Assembly (NCBI GenBank): GCA_036557185.1
Contig: DATBHZ010000122.1
Span: 1-26,845 of the forward strand
Reading direction: 5' to 3'
DNA from: DATBHZ01 sp036557185
GTDB lineage: Bacteria > Actinomycetota > Acidimicrobiia > IMCC26256 > JAENVU01
Length of the DNA: 26,845 bases
Shown here: positions 1-7,527 of the stretch, in pieces
Position numbering within the stretch: the first letter of the stretch is position 1
Layout: each line of letters opens with the position of its first letter
Position numbers and translations under genes: made by a program
Notes under the pieces: generated by a model
The model's database searches: none
What the model was told of the DNA's origin: nothing
What the model saw: the letters and a program-made list of their open reading frames with translations, nothing else

Positions 1-126
1 CATCGAGGTCGCCGCGTAGCCGCTGCGGGCGAAGGCGCGGGCCGCTCCGCGCAGGATGGCCTCTTGCCGCTCGGCCCGGGGGAGCGGGCCCGTCGGCGGG
101 CTGGCGGTGGCGAGATCGTTGGGTAT
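1..126 (-). CDS. TetR/AcrR-family regulator, N-terminal fragment (runs off left edge)
   Basis: Read on the minus strand, this stretch encodes the first helix and start of the helix-turn-helix of a TetR-type repressor: ERQEAILRGAARAF followed by ARSGYAATSM at the edge. This matches the family pattern of an Ile/Leu-rich helix 1, then F-x-x-x-G-Y/F-x-x-T-S. Only the N-terminus is present, so the ligand domain cannot be judged. The frame has no ATG, GTG or TTG before the helix; the only near-start codons are ATA at 124-126 and CTG inside the helix, so the 5' end given here is arbitrary. It is divergent from the ferritin-like/LLM operon and separated from it by a perfect palindrome. This is the usual layout for a self-regulating TetR repressor that also controls its divergent neighbour. 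Confidence 0.6.
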   Translation of the reverse strand, partial: MPNDLATASPPTGPLPRAERQEAILRGAARAFARSGYAATSM

Positions 127-141
127 ACTGGCGAGTATACC
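122..141. promoter_or_regulatory. Palindromic operator with two opposed -10 boxes
   Basis: The arms GGTATACT (122-129) and AGTATACC (134-141) are perfect 8-bp reverse complements around a GGCG spacer. Each arm contains TATACT, a good -10 hexamer: 124-129 for the plus strand and 134-139 for the minus strand. A repressor bound here would cover both divergent promoters. The natural candidate is the TetR-type protein encoded just to the left. Operator identity is inferred from symmetry and position. Confidence 0.65.
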
Positions 142-142
142 T

Positions 143-1237
143 ATGGCGCGGAATCTGCAGACGACCTGGACGGAGCGGGAGCTGCTCGCGACGGATCCGC
201 TCGAGGAGCCGCTGATCGTCGCGGGCTACCGGTGTCACGGCGGGTTCGACAGCAACGGCCGCTACCACTCGCCGCGCACGCACGGTCGCGTGCCGGCGAT
301 CGAAGCGTGGCAGGCACAGTTCCGCGAGCAGTGCCACACCGACCTTCTCGACATCCCGCTCGAGACCTGGCCGCGGACCTTCCCCAACGTCGCGCAGGCC
401 AAGCACCTGCTGCGCAGCGGTGTCAACGAGCCCATCGTGAGCACGCTGACGCGCATCGGGACGGTCGAAGGCTTCGGAGCGATGATCCGCCACGCGGCGG
501 TGCCCGACCGGCAGTGCTTCTTCGTCGAGAGCATCGAGGGTACGGCGATCGAGCATCTCGACCGCGGCCTGTTCGAGGCGCACGCGCGCGACGAGGCCGG
601 ATGGGAAGACGAGTCCGGCCACAAGGAGATGTGGTTCGCCGCCCGCGACCTGGCCTTCGAGTCGCCGCCCACCGAGGACGAGACCGAGCGAATGCTGGAG
701 CGCATGGGCATCCCGACCGGAGCGAGCGCGACCGACCCGGAGGCGATACGTCAACGGATGTGGGCGGCCAAAGTCATCGACGACCTCGATCTCGGCTTCG
801 AGATGCTCCTCCAGCGGATGATCAACATCCTGCTCATCGAGATCTCCGCCTTCCACACCTTCGCCTGGGCGGAGGAGGTGCTCTCGGACCAGGAGCTGGT
901 TGCAGGCGAGGGCGAGGCGGCGACCGTGGTGTCGTACATCCGTGCCGACGAGACCCCGCACGTCGAGTATCTCAAGACCACGCTGTCCGAGGTGCGCGAG
1001 CGCACCCTCATCACCGAGTCGGGGAGGCGACGCCCCGGTCGTGAGGTCATCGAAGAGCTTTGGGACCGCCAGCTCGCGACGTCGCTCGGTCCGAACCGCG
1101 CGCAGCTCCGCGAGAACACGCTCGCGGAGGTCGAGCGCGCCTGCGCCGCGCGCGCGAACGGCGACGACATCTTCGCTGAGTTCACCACGCTCGGAGACCC
1201 GGAGCCGGCGGTCGCGGCAACGAAGGAGCCAACGTGA
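143..1237 (+). CDS. Ferritin-like di-iron protein (putative oxygenase/oxidase)
   Basis: A 364-aa protein if it starts at the ATG at 143, just after the palindrome; a more upstream start would place coding sequence through the operator. I do not recognise a named family, but the spacing of acidic and His residues fits a di-iron four-helix bundle. There are two ExxH motifs, E157-x-x-H160 and E270-x-x-H273, each preceded 25-26 residues earlier by a Glu (E132 and E244). Helical segments around 100-160 and 205-285 carry them. The stop codon overlaps the GTG start of the following LLM oxidoreductase (GTGA), so the two are translationally coupled. The pair probably acts on one substrate, with the di-iron protein possibly the oxygen-activating partner. 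The metal ligands are my inference from the pattern; the substrate is unknown. Confidence 0.7.
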   Translation: MARNLQTTWTERELLATDPLEEPLIVAGYRCHGGFDSNGRYHSPRTHGRVPAIEAWQAQFREQCHTDLLDIPLETWPRTFPNVAQAKHLLRSGVNEPIVSTLTRIGTVEGFGAMIRHAAVPDRQCFFVESIEGTAIEHLDRGLFEAHARDEAGWEDESGHKEMWFAARDLAFESPPTEDETERMLERMGIPTGASATDPEAIRQRMWAAKVIDDLDLGFEMLLQRMINILLIEISAFHTFAWAEEVLSDQELVAGEGEAATVVSYIRADETPHVEYLKTTLSEVRERTLITESGRRRPGREVIEELWDRQLATSLGPNRAQLRENTLAEVERACAARANGDDIFAEFTTLGDPEPAVAATKEPT

Positions 1238-2601
1238 GATTCGGCATCTTCTACGAGCACCAGCTCCCTCGTCCGTGGTCGGACGAGAGCGAGCACGAGC
1301 TCCTGCAGAACGCGCTCGACCAGATCGAGCTCGCGGACTCGCTCGGCTTCGACTACGTGTGGGAGGTCGAGCACCACTTCCTCGAGGAGTACTCACACAG
1401 CAGCGCGCCCGAGGTGTTCCTCGCGGCCGCGTCGCAGCGGACGAAGCAGATCCGCCTCGGCCACGGCATCGTGCAGACGCCTCCACCGTTCAACCACCCT
1501 GCTCGCGTTGCCGAGCGCGTCGCGATGCTCGATCTCGTCTCGAGCGGACGCGCCGACTTCGGCACCGGGGAGTCGTCCTCCGAGGCCGAGCTCGGCGGAT
1601 TCCTCGTTGACCCGATCGTGAAGCGAGAGCTCTGGGAGGAGGGCCTGCGCGTTGCCGTGCGGTGCATGACTGAGTCGCCGTTCACGGGGCACGCCGGCAA
1701 GCACCTCACGATGCCGCCGCGCAACGTCGTCCCGAAGCCGTTCCAGAAGCCACACCCGCCGCTCTGGGTGGCGTGCAGCCGTCGCGACACGATCCTCCTC
1801 GCCGCGCAGAAGGCCATCGGCGCGCTCGCGTTCGCGTTCGTCGACCCGGAGGAGGCCCGGCACTGGGCCAACGACTACTACGAGACGCTCGAACGCGAAG
1901 GCGTGCCGATCGGTGACGCGGTCAACGCGCAGCTCGCCTGCGTCACGACGTTCATGTGCCACGACGACGAGGAGACCGCCCTGCAGCGCGGGCTCGAAGG
2001 CGCGAACTTCTTCGGCTACTCACTCGCGCACTACTACGTGTTCGGACGGCACCAGCCCGGTGTCACCGACGTCTGGGCCGAGTACCAGCAGCGCCGCGCG
2101 GAGCAGGGCTTCGACCCGGGCGCGGTCGCGGCCGCGGGCGCCAACGACGATCGCCTCGGCGCGAAGGTCGTGCAAGGCGGCATCGGTGGCCTCCGCGGGG
2201 CGGTCGGCACTCCCGACCAGATCCGCGAGTACCTCATGCGGTACGAGGAGGCCGGCGTCGACCAGGTGATCTTCTGCTCGCAGGCCGGCAAGAACCGGCA
2301 CGAGCACATCATGGAGAGCCTCGAGCTGTTCGGCCGCGAGGTCCTTCCCGAGTTCCGTGACCGGCGCGACAAGCTCGAGCGCGACAAGGCCACGCGGCTC
2401 GCACCCGTCATCGACAAGGTGATGGCGCGCAAGCCCGCGGAGGACCACCCGCCGCTGCCGACCGACGACTACGCCTTTCCCGCTATCCCGCGCGCCATCG
2501 CCGACCGGATGGACTCCGACGACTTCCACTCCTGGCTCGACAAGTTCGCCGAGGACGCGGCGTCGGGCGAGAGCAGCGAGCTGAACACGCTCCTCGGATA
2601 G
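1234..2601 (+). CDS. LLM-class (bacterial luciferase-like) flavin-dependent oxidoreductase
   Basis: 455 aa. It opens with MRFGIFYEHQLP and continues with the luciferase-like TIM-barrel signatures: EVEHHFLEEYSHSSAPEVF near 45-65, the RIRLGHGIV-type strand (here IRLGHGIVQTPP), the HPARVAERVAMLDLVSSGR helix, and DFGTGESSSEAE. These are typical of class members that use FMN or F420. The C-terminal ~90 residues after the barrel are charged and extend beyond the usual ~350-aa length. The GTG start is supported by a GAAGGAG Shine-Dalgarno at 1222-1228, 5 nt upstream, and by the 4-nt overlap with the ferritin-like gene. It is probably a monooxygenase or dehydrogenase in a catabolic pathway controlled by the divergent TetR protein. 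The cofactor and substrate cannot be told from sequence alone. Confidence 0.9.
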   Translation: MRFGIFYEHQLPRPWSDESEHELLQNALDQIELADSLGFDYVWEVEHHFLEEYSHSSAPEVFLAAASQRTKQIRLGHGIVQTPPPFNHPARVAERVAMLDLVSSGRADFGTGESSSEAELGGFLVDPIVKRELWEEGLRVAVRCMTESPFTGHAGKHLTMPPRNVVPKPFQKPHPPLWVACSRRDTILLAAQKAIGALAFAFVDPEEARHWANDYYETLEREGVPIGDAVNAQLACVTTFMCHDDEETALQRGLEGANFFGYSLAHYYVFGRHQPGVTDVWAEYQQRRAEQGFDPGAVAAAGANDDRLGAKVVQGGIGGLRGAVGTPDQIREYLMRYEEAGVDQVIFCSQAGKNRHEHIMESLELFGREVLPEFRDRRDKLERDKATRLAPVIDKVMARKPAEDHPPLPTDDYAFPAIPRAIADRMDSDDFHSWLDKFAEDAASGESSELNTLLG

Positions 2602-2624
2602 CCGGCGCCGATCCACCGGCCTCG

Positions 2625-2630
2625 TAGGCT
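2625..2630 (+). promoter_or_regulatory. -10 box TAGGCT before prfA
   Basis: TAGGCT ends 9 nt before the prfA ATG, so transcription would begin at or within a few bases of the start codon. There is no Shine-Dalgarno in the 38-bp gap after the LLM gene, and no clear -35 is visible. The reading is therefore a possible leaderless promoter. Confidence 0.4.
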
Positions 2631-2639
2631 TGTGGCGCC

Positions 2640-3710
2640 ATGTTCGATCGCCTGGACGACCTCGAGAGCGAGCTCGAGAAGCTCGAGAAGCGCCTTCCGG
2701 AGCTCTACGCGTCGGGAGATCAGCGCGCCGCGGCCGAAGCCGGTCGGCGTGCCTCGGAGCTGCGCCCGGTCGTCGAGACCTATCGGGAGCACCGTCGCAT
2801 CGCCCAGGATCTCGCCGACGCCCGCGAGCTGCTCGACGCCGAGGACGATCCCGAGATGAAGGCGTACCTGCGCACCGAGATCGACGAGAAGGCGGCGCAC
2901 GCGGAGCGCCTGGAGGCGGAGCTGAAGGAGCTCCTGATTCCGAAGGACCCCAACGACGGCAAGAACGTGATCGTCGAGATCCGCGGGGCCGAGGGTGGCG
3001 AGGAGGCCAACCTCTGGGCGGGCGACCTGTTTCGCATGTACGAGCGGTACGCCGAGCGCCACCGGTGGAAGACCGAGACGCTCTCGAGCCAGCCCTCCGA
3101 CATGGGCGGCTACCGCGACATCACGTTCGTCGTGAAAGGCCCCGACGCGTGGGCGCACCTCAAGCACGAGGCGGGCCCTCACCGCGTGCAACGAGTGCCG
3201 GTCACCGAGAGCCAAGGCCGCGTGCACACGAGCGCCGCGACGGTCGCGGTGCTCCCGGAGGCCGAAGAGGTCGACATCGCCGTCGATCCGAACGACCTCG
3301 ACATCGACGTGTTCCGCTCGACCGGCCCAGGTGGCCAGTCCGTGAACACCACCGACTCGGCAGTGCGCATGACGCACAAGCCGACGGGCCTCGTCGTCAC
3401 GTGCCAGGACGAGAAGAGCCAACTCCAGAACAAGGACAAGGCGTTGCGGATCCTGCGCTCGCGTCTGTTGCAGATGGAGCAGGACCGTCAGGCGCAGGAG
3501 CTGGCTGACGCGCGCAGGAGCCAGGTGGGCGGGGGTGGCCGGTCCGAGAAGATCCGGACGTACAACTTCAAGGAGAACCGGATCACGGACCACCGCGTCG
3601 GCCTCACGGTGCACAACCTCGACGGAGCGCTCGCCGGCGACATCGACGACATCGTCGACGCCTTGATGGCCGACGAGCGTCGCCGGCAGCTCGAGGTCGG
3701 CGAGTCCTGA
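2640..3710 (+). CDS. prfA: Peptide chain release factor 1
   Basis: 356 aa, the normal length of bacterial RF1. The catalytic loop STGPGGQSVNT has its GGQ at residues 231-233, which triggers peptidyl-tRNA hydrolysis in the ribosomal peptidyl-transferase centre. The codon-reading tripeptide is PVT at 187-189 (RVPVTESQG), the RF1 type that reads UAA/UAG, rather than the SPF of RF2. The N-terminal coiled-coil region (about 1-100) and the EIRGAEGGEEAN segment (113-123) are also family-typical. It is followed after 17 bp by prmC, the methyltransferase that modifies its GGQ glutamine; this is a conserved pairing in bacteria. The start ATG directly follows a TAGGCT box. Confidence 0.97.
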   Translation: MFDRLDDLESELEKLEKRLPELYASGDQRAAAEAGRRASELRPVVETYREHRRIAQDLADARELLDAEDDPEMKAYLRTEIDEKAAHAERLEAELKELLIPKDPNDGKNVIVEIRGAEGGEEANLWAGDLFRMYERYAERHRWKTETLSSQPSDMGGYRDITFVVKGPDAWAHLKHEAGPHRVQRVPVTESQGRVHTSAATVAVLPEAEEVDIAVDPNDLDIDVFRSTGPGGQSVNTTDSAVRMTHKPTGLVVTCQDEKSQLQNKDKALRILRSRLLQMEQDRQAQELADARRSQVGGGGRSEKIRTYNFKENRITDHRVGLTVHNLDGALAGDIDDIVDALMADERRRQLEVGES

Positions 3711-3727
3711 TCGACCCGACCTCCACC

Positions 3728-4639
3728 GTGACGTGGGCGGAGCTGCGCGCTTCCGCCGAGCACCGGCTCCTCGCGTGCGGCATCGGCGACGCCGCGACCG
3801 AAGCGCGGTGGATGTTGGAGCAGGTGTCGGGGATGGATCCGGCGGAGCAGATCATGCGCGGCCGCAGCTCCGCGACGCGGCGAGCGGTGACGGCGCTCGA
3901 CGAGCTCGTCGAACGACGCGCGGCGGGAGAGCCGCTCCAGTACGTGCTCGGCTCGTGGGGCTTCTGCGGGCTCGACCTCCTCGTCGACCGTCGGGTACTG
4001 ATCCCGAGGCCGGAGACCGAGGTGGTCGCGCAGCTCGCGATCGAAGAGCTGCGACGCCGCGGCGAACGTGTCGGCAGACGTGACGCGTGGGCGGGGACCG
4101 ACACCGCCTATGCCGTGGCCGACCTGGGCACTGGATCCGGTGCGCTCGCGCTGGCGCTCGCTGCGGCGCTACCGGACGCGCAGGTGTGGGCAACCGACGT
4201 GAGCGCGGAGGCGCTGAGCGTGGCACGCGCCAACATCGCGGCCGCGGGCACGCCGTCGGCCCGCGTGCGCACCGCGCACGGCTCGTGGTTCGAGGCGCTT
4301 GCTCCTGAGCTGTGCGGCCAGTTGCTCATGGTCGTTGCCAACCCGCCGTACATCGGGGAGCACGAGCGCGAGGAGCTTCCAACCGAGGTGCGCGACTGGG
4401 AGCCGGAGCACGCGTTGATCAGCGGGCCCACGGGTCTCGAGGCGATCGCGCACCTCATCGTGGAGGCGCCGCGATGGCTGCGGCCGGACGGCGTGCTCGT
4501 CCTCGAGCTCGCGCCGCATCAGGCGGAGCGCGCCGTGCAGATGGCAACCGACGCAGGGTTCGTCGACGTCGAGGTGGCGAAGGATCTCGCGGCTCGCGAT
4601 CGCGTCCTCATCGCGCGGCGAGAGAGCCCTTCCTTCTGA
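3728..4639 (+). CDS. prmC: Release factor glutamine N5-methyltransferase PrmC
   Basis: 303 aa. The SAM-binding motif I is DLGTGSG (132-138) and the substrate-glutamine motif is NPPY (205-208), preceded by RPETEVV (94-100). This combination defines PrmC/HemK proteins, which methylate the Gln of the GGQ motif in RF1 and RF2. The N-terminal helical domain (1-75), with EARWML and GEPLQYVLG, matches the release-factor-binding part. The start is a GTG 17 nt after the prfA stop, with no obvious Shine-Dalgarno, so it is probably cotranscribed with prfA. The usual next gene in many genomes, a Sua5/TsaC-type protein, is absent here; a small hypothetical follows instead. Confidence 0.95.
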   Translation: MTWAELRASAEHRLLACGIGDAATEARWMLEQVSGMDPAEQIMRGRSSATRRAVTALDELVERRAAGEPLQYVLGSWGFCGLDLLVDRRVLIPRPETEVVAQLAIEELRRRGERVGRRDAWAGTDTAYAVADLGTGSGALALALAAALPDAQVWATDVSAEALSVARANIAAAGTPSARVRTAHGSWFEALAPELCGQLLMVVANPPYIGEHEREELPTEVRDWEPEHALISGPTGLEAIAHLIVEAPRWLRPDGVLVLELAPHQAERAVQMATDAGFVDVEVAKDLAARDRVLIARRESPSF

Positions 4640-4668
4640 CGCCCCGCGGTTCGAGCCCGTCGACGCCG

Positions 4669-4674
4669 TAGATT
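4669..4674 (+). promoter_or_regulatory. -10 box TAGATT before the 78-aa hypothetical gene
   Basis: TAGATT sits 6 nt before the ATG at 4681. A transcript starting about 7 nt after it would begin on the start codon. No Shine-Dalgarno is visible in the 41-bp gap after prmC. Confidence 0.4.
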
Positions 4675-4680
4675 GGTGCG

Positions 4681-4917
4681 ATGGCGGACGAGCTCGATGT
4701 GGACGCAATGCTCACGAGGTTCCGGGACCGCGCGCAGGCGGTGCGCGATCGGCCGCTCCCGCCCGTCGCCGGGCCCGAGCGCGAGCGCTTCGTGGAGAAC
4801 GCGCAGCTCGACTTCCAGGACTACGCGATCGTCGGAGACGCGACCTGGACGTTCGAGGAAGGGATCCTCACCTTGCGGATCGACCTGAACCCTTCCGCTC
4901 AGAGCCGTTCGTCGTAG
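4681..4917 (+). CDS. Small conserved-looking hypothetical protein (78 aa)
   Basis: 78 aa, soluble and acidic, with no signal peptide or membrane segment. The N-terminal half (DELDVDAMLTRFRDRAQAV) looks helical; the second half (LDFQDYAIVGDATWTFEEGILTLRIDL) reads as alternating beta strands ending in the variable SAQSRSS tail. I do not recognise the family. Support for its being real comes from GC-rich codon usage like its neighbours, a promoter-like TAGATT 6 nt before the ATG, and the convergent stop arrangement with the DUF983 gene, whose 3' end it overlaps by 19 bp. Its position after prmC suggests nothing definite about function. Confidence 0.7.
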   Translation: MADELDVDAMLTRFRDRAQAVRDRPLPPVAGPERERFVENAQLDFQDYAIVGDATWTFEEGILTLRIDLNPSAQSRSS

Positions 4918-5309
4918 CGCTCGTTCGGATCGAGGCGCTGCAGGAACGCGCGGTCGACGGCGGCCCAGATCGTCTTCGAGAACGGGTAGAACACGATCGG
5001 GACGATGATCACGATCGGCACGGTCATCGCGATCCCGAGCCCGACCGGGATGTCGGGTGCGGTCGCGATGATCAGCGCGACGAAGACGATGGTGAACAGC
5101 CCGCCGGCGACGACGATGTTGATCACGAGCGCGCCGGCCCAGTAGCCCTGCTCGCGCTCGTAGTGGAGGCCGCAGCGCGGACAGTCGGGGACCATGCGGA
5201 AGTAGCCGTGGAAGAGATGACCCGCGCCGCATCGCGGACAGCGCAACGTGAGCCCACGAGCCAACATCTGTCCTCGTGTAGGGGCGTAGATGGGCGCAGG
5301 TTCCGACAC
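4899..5309 (-). CDS. DUF983 family zinc-ribbon membrane protein
   Basis: 136 aa from the GTG at 5309. The N-terminus has two CxxC knuckles, CPRC at 24-27 and CPRC at 43-46, forming a zinc ribbon with the GHLFHGYFRMVPDCPRCG pattern characteristic of DUF983. Two hydrophobic helices follow (about 59-82 and 90-110), then a charged cytoplasmic tail. The molecular function of the family is not established. I prefer the GTG at 5309 over the TTG at 5318 because a TATCTT box (5317-5322) lies 7 nt upstream of it and would overlap the TTG. The 3' end overlaps the convergent hypothetical gene by 19 bp. Confidence 0.85.
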   Translation of the reverse strand: MSEPAPIYAPTRGQMLARGLTLRCPRCGAGHLFHGYFRMVPDCPRCGLHYEREQGYWAGALVINIVVAGGLFTIVFVALIIATAPDIPVGLGIAMTVPIVIIVPIVFYPFSKTIWAAVDRAFLQRLDPNERYDERL

Positions 5310-5316
5310 CGCGGCC

Positions 5317-5322
5317 AAGATA
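5317..5322 (-). promoter_or_regulatory. -10 box TATCTT before the DUF983 gene
   Basis: On the minus strand, TATCTT lies 7 nt before the GTG at 5309, suggesting a leaderless start. It overlaps the alternative TTG start and so helps choose between the two. Confidence 0.4.
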
Positions 5323-5323
5323 G

Positions 5324-5333
5324 CGGTCGACCG
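5324..5333. promoter_or_regulatory. 10-bp palindrome CGGTCGACCG between divergent genes
   Basis: A perfect 10-bp palindrome lies in the 44-bp gap between the divergent DUF983 and nitroreductase genes, immediately upstream of the TATCTT box. Its position suits an operator, but a short GC-rich palindrome could also arise by chance. Confidence 0.25.
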
Positions 5334-5353
5334 ATCCGATTCTCGGAGGGACC

Positions 5354-5998
5354 ATGACGGAGCTCGACCGCGCGACGATCGACACGCTGCTCAGCACGAC
5401 CCGCGCGGTGCGCAAGCGCCTCGACCTGTCGCGACCGGTCGAGCGCGAGGTCGTGCTCGAATGCCTGCGCCTGGCGATCCAGGCGCCGACCGGCGGAAAT
5501 GCTCAGGGGTGGCGCTGGATCGTCGTCACCGATGCCGAGAAGCGCGCGCGTCTCGCGGAGCTGTACCGCCGTTCGTGGGGCCCCTACTCCGCTGCGAGCC
5601 GCGCGCAGACCGATCCAGCTTCGCAGCAGGGCCGGGTCATCGACTCGGCGCAGTTCCTCGCGGACCATCTTGAGGAGGTTCCGGTCCACGTGATCCCGTG
5701 CATCTACGGCCGGCAGCTCCGCGCGGGCTCGTTGACAGACGCCGCCGGGCTGTTCGGTTCGATCTTCCCGGCCGTCTGGAGCTTCCAGCTGGCGCTGCGG
5801 AGCCGGGGGCTCGGTTCCGTGCTCACGACCTTGCACCTTCCGTTCGCCGACGAGGCAGCTCAGCTGCTCGACATCCCGGAGGGAGTGGTGCAGACGGCGC
5901 TGATCCCGGTCGCGTACTTCACGGGCGAGAGCTTCCATCCGGCGCAACGGCGGCCGGTCGAGGAGATCACGTACTGGAACGGGTGGAAGCAGTCCTAG
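5354..5998 (+). CDS. Nitroreductase family FMN-dependent oxidoreductase
   Basis: 214 aa. The N-terminus has the FMN-phosphate-binding pattern TTRAVRKRLDLSRPV (15-29), followed by the QAPTGGNAQGWRW motif (43-55) that contacts the flavin. The C-terminal GLGSVLTTLHLPF and IPVAYFTGE segments also match the family, which uses NAD(P)H to reduce nitro-aromatics, quinones or enones as a dimer. The start ATG is well supported by GGAGG at 5345-5349, 4 nt upstream. The gene is divergent from DUF983 and convergent with the thiolase-like gene; the two stop codons share the tetranucleotide CTAG. The physiological substrate is unknown. Confidence 0.92.
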   Translation: MTELDRATIDTLLSTTRAVRKRLDLSRPVEREVVLECLRLAIQAPTGGNAQGWRWIVVTDAEKRARLAELYRRSWGPYSAASRAQTDPASQQGRVIDSAQFLADHLEEVPVHVIPCIYGRQLRAGSLTDAAGLFGSIFPAVWSFQLALRSRGLGSVLTTLHLPFADEAAQLLDIPEGVVQTALIPVAYFTGESFHPAQRRPVEEITYWNGWKQS

Positions 5999-7512
5999 AT
6001 CGCGAGCGAGTTCAGGTCGCCGTCGGTTGTCAACTTCACGTGTCGACCTTCCCAGGCCTCCGCGATCATCGAGGTCATCGTGTCGGGATCGCGAGTGTTG
6101 GCGAGCGCTCGGCGTCCGTCAGGCGTGATGGACGACAGGATCGCGAGGTTCGGTGACCCGTCGCGGTCCATGACGACGGCGCTCGCCTCCAGGGTGGCCT
6201 CCCCCTCGTAGGCGCCGGCGGGGACGCGAGCAGGGAGCGCATCGATGGCGGGCTGGACGGCGGCGGGGTCGACCGCCGTGAACGCCTCGGGTGGTGTGGT
6301 GGAGTAGAGGCCGACCGAGTGCTTCGTGACGTACCAGCCGAGCGCCGTCACGAGACCGAGGGAGCCGGGATCGCGCCGACAGGCGTCGACCATGGCGGCG
6401 ATGGAGTGGGTCACGTAGTTGTTGCCCGGTCCGCCCGCGAACCCAAGGCCGCCGGTGACGCTGACCGGGCGCTCGTCACCGGAGCCGGGCCCGCCGAGCC
6501 CGAGCGCGTCGAGCGCGATCTCGACCGCGCAGGGGAAGCAGGAATACAGGTCGAAGCGCGCGACGTCGTCGACGCCGGCGCCGGCCGCGTCGAGGGCGGC
6601 GCGTGCCGTTGCAGTGATGGCCGGCGATCGCGTGAGCGTCTCGCGCTCGGTGAAGAAGTAGTGATCGTGCGCGTCTGCACCGGACTGCGGGAAGACCATG
6701 CGATCGTCGGGAACGCCATGTGCCGTCGCGGTCGCGTACGAGCACAGGATGAACGCCGCCGCCTGGTCGACGTCGATGTTCGCGCACATGCGTTTCGTGT
6801 ACGGAGCGGTGACGAGACGGTTGTCGGCCGTCGGCGTGGTGATCTCGTCAGGGGAGTACCGGGTGCGTGACCATGCGAGCGGGTTTTCCGCGGCGACCGC
6901 GGACAGGCTCGACCAGAGCGCCCCGACGCGCGCGAGATGTTGCTCGACCGACGCGCCTGCTTCGCAGCGGATCGCGGACTCGAAGAGCGGGTAGATCTGC
7001 GTCGGGGCGAGCGCCATGTGGGCCATCTCGTAGGCACTGGAGCCGGGCCGGTCGTCGCCCCAGATCTCCGCGCATCGCGGGCCCTCGTGCTCGGGCCATT
7101 GCAGCCAGACCTTGGGCTCGGCGCGGCGGGCGCGCCACCGCGTGTACACGCACTCGGCTCCGCCGATCACGACGATGTCGTGCTCGCCCCGCGCGATGCC
7201 TGCCGCGAGCCGGTTCACGAGCATCTGCGGGCTGTTGCCGCCGACCGTCGTGGTGACCGTCGTCGACGGCGTCGCTCCGACCAACCCGGCCAGGGTTGCC
7301 CCCGGGTCGGGGTATTGCCAGGAGAGGATGTCGGGGACCGCGATGGTGTCGGCGCGTTCGAGGAGCGATCGCCGTGCGCCGCTGTCGTCGTGGGCGAGAC
7401 GCGCGGCGCGCGCGAGCAACGCGATCGGCTCGTCGGCGAGCGTGGCGTCCTCGCAACGTTGCTGGGTCTGGCCGACGCCGACGATGACGGGCGCACGCGG
7501 GTCCACCGGCAT
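5995..7512 (-). CDS. Thiolase-fold protein (acetyl-CoA acetyltransferase/SCPx-like) lacking the usual cysteines
   Basis: 505 aa. It begins PRAPVIVGVGQTQQR, the standard opening of thiolase-superfamily proteins, and carries a thiolase-type GGLGFAGGPGNNYVTHSIAAM segment whose H369 corresponds to the active-site His. The place of the nucleophilic Cys is occupied by GGNSPQ (91-96), and the C-terminal Cys loop is replaced by ALGWYVTKHSVGLY (390-403). Such proteins are commonly annotated as acetyl-CoA acetyltransferases in actinobacterial lipid or sterol catabolism, but classical Claisen chemistry looks unlikely without the Cys. The last ~90 residues form an extra C-terminal domain. A TAGGCT box (7522-7527) sits 9 nt before the ATG and overlaps the stop codon of the upstream nuclease gene. 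Confidence 0.85.
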   Translation of the reverse strand: MPVDPRAPVIVGVGQTQQRCEDATLADEPIALLARAARLAHDDSGARRSLLERADTIAVPDILSWQYPDPGATLAGLVGATPSTTVTTTVGGNSPQMLVNRLAAGIARGEHDIVVIGGAECVYTRWRARRAEPKVWLQWPEHEGPRCAEIWGDDRPGSSAYEMAHMALAPTQIYPLFESAIRCEAGASVEQHLARVGALWSSLSAVAAENPLAWSRTRYSPDEITTPTADNRLVTAPYTKRMCANIDVDQAAAFILCSYATATAHGVPDDRMVFPQSGADAHDHYFFTERETLTRSPAITATARAALDAAGAGVDDVARFDLYSCFPCAVEIALDALGLGGPGSGDERPVSVTGGLGFAGGPGNNYVTHSIAAMVDACRRDPGSLGLVTALGWYVTKHSVGLYSTTPPEAFTAVDPAAVQPAIDALPARVPAGAYEGEATLEASAVVMDRDGSPNLAILSSITPDGRRALANTRDPDTMTSMIAEAWEGRHVKLTTDGDLNSLAI

Positions 7513-7521
7513 GGATCCCGG

Positions 7522-7527
7522 AGCCTA
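7522..7527 (-). promoter_or_regulatory. -10 box TAGGCT before the thiolase-like gene
   Basis: Minus-strand TAGGCT, identical to the prfA box, lies 9 nt before the ATG at 7512. Its TAG is also the stop codon of the upstream nuclease gene. The thiolase-like gene may therefore have its own promoter as well as read-through from the nuclease operon. Confidence 0.35.
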
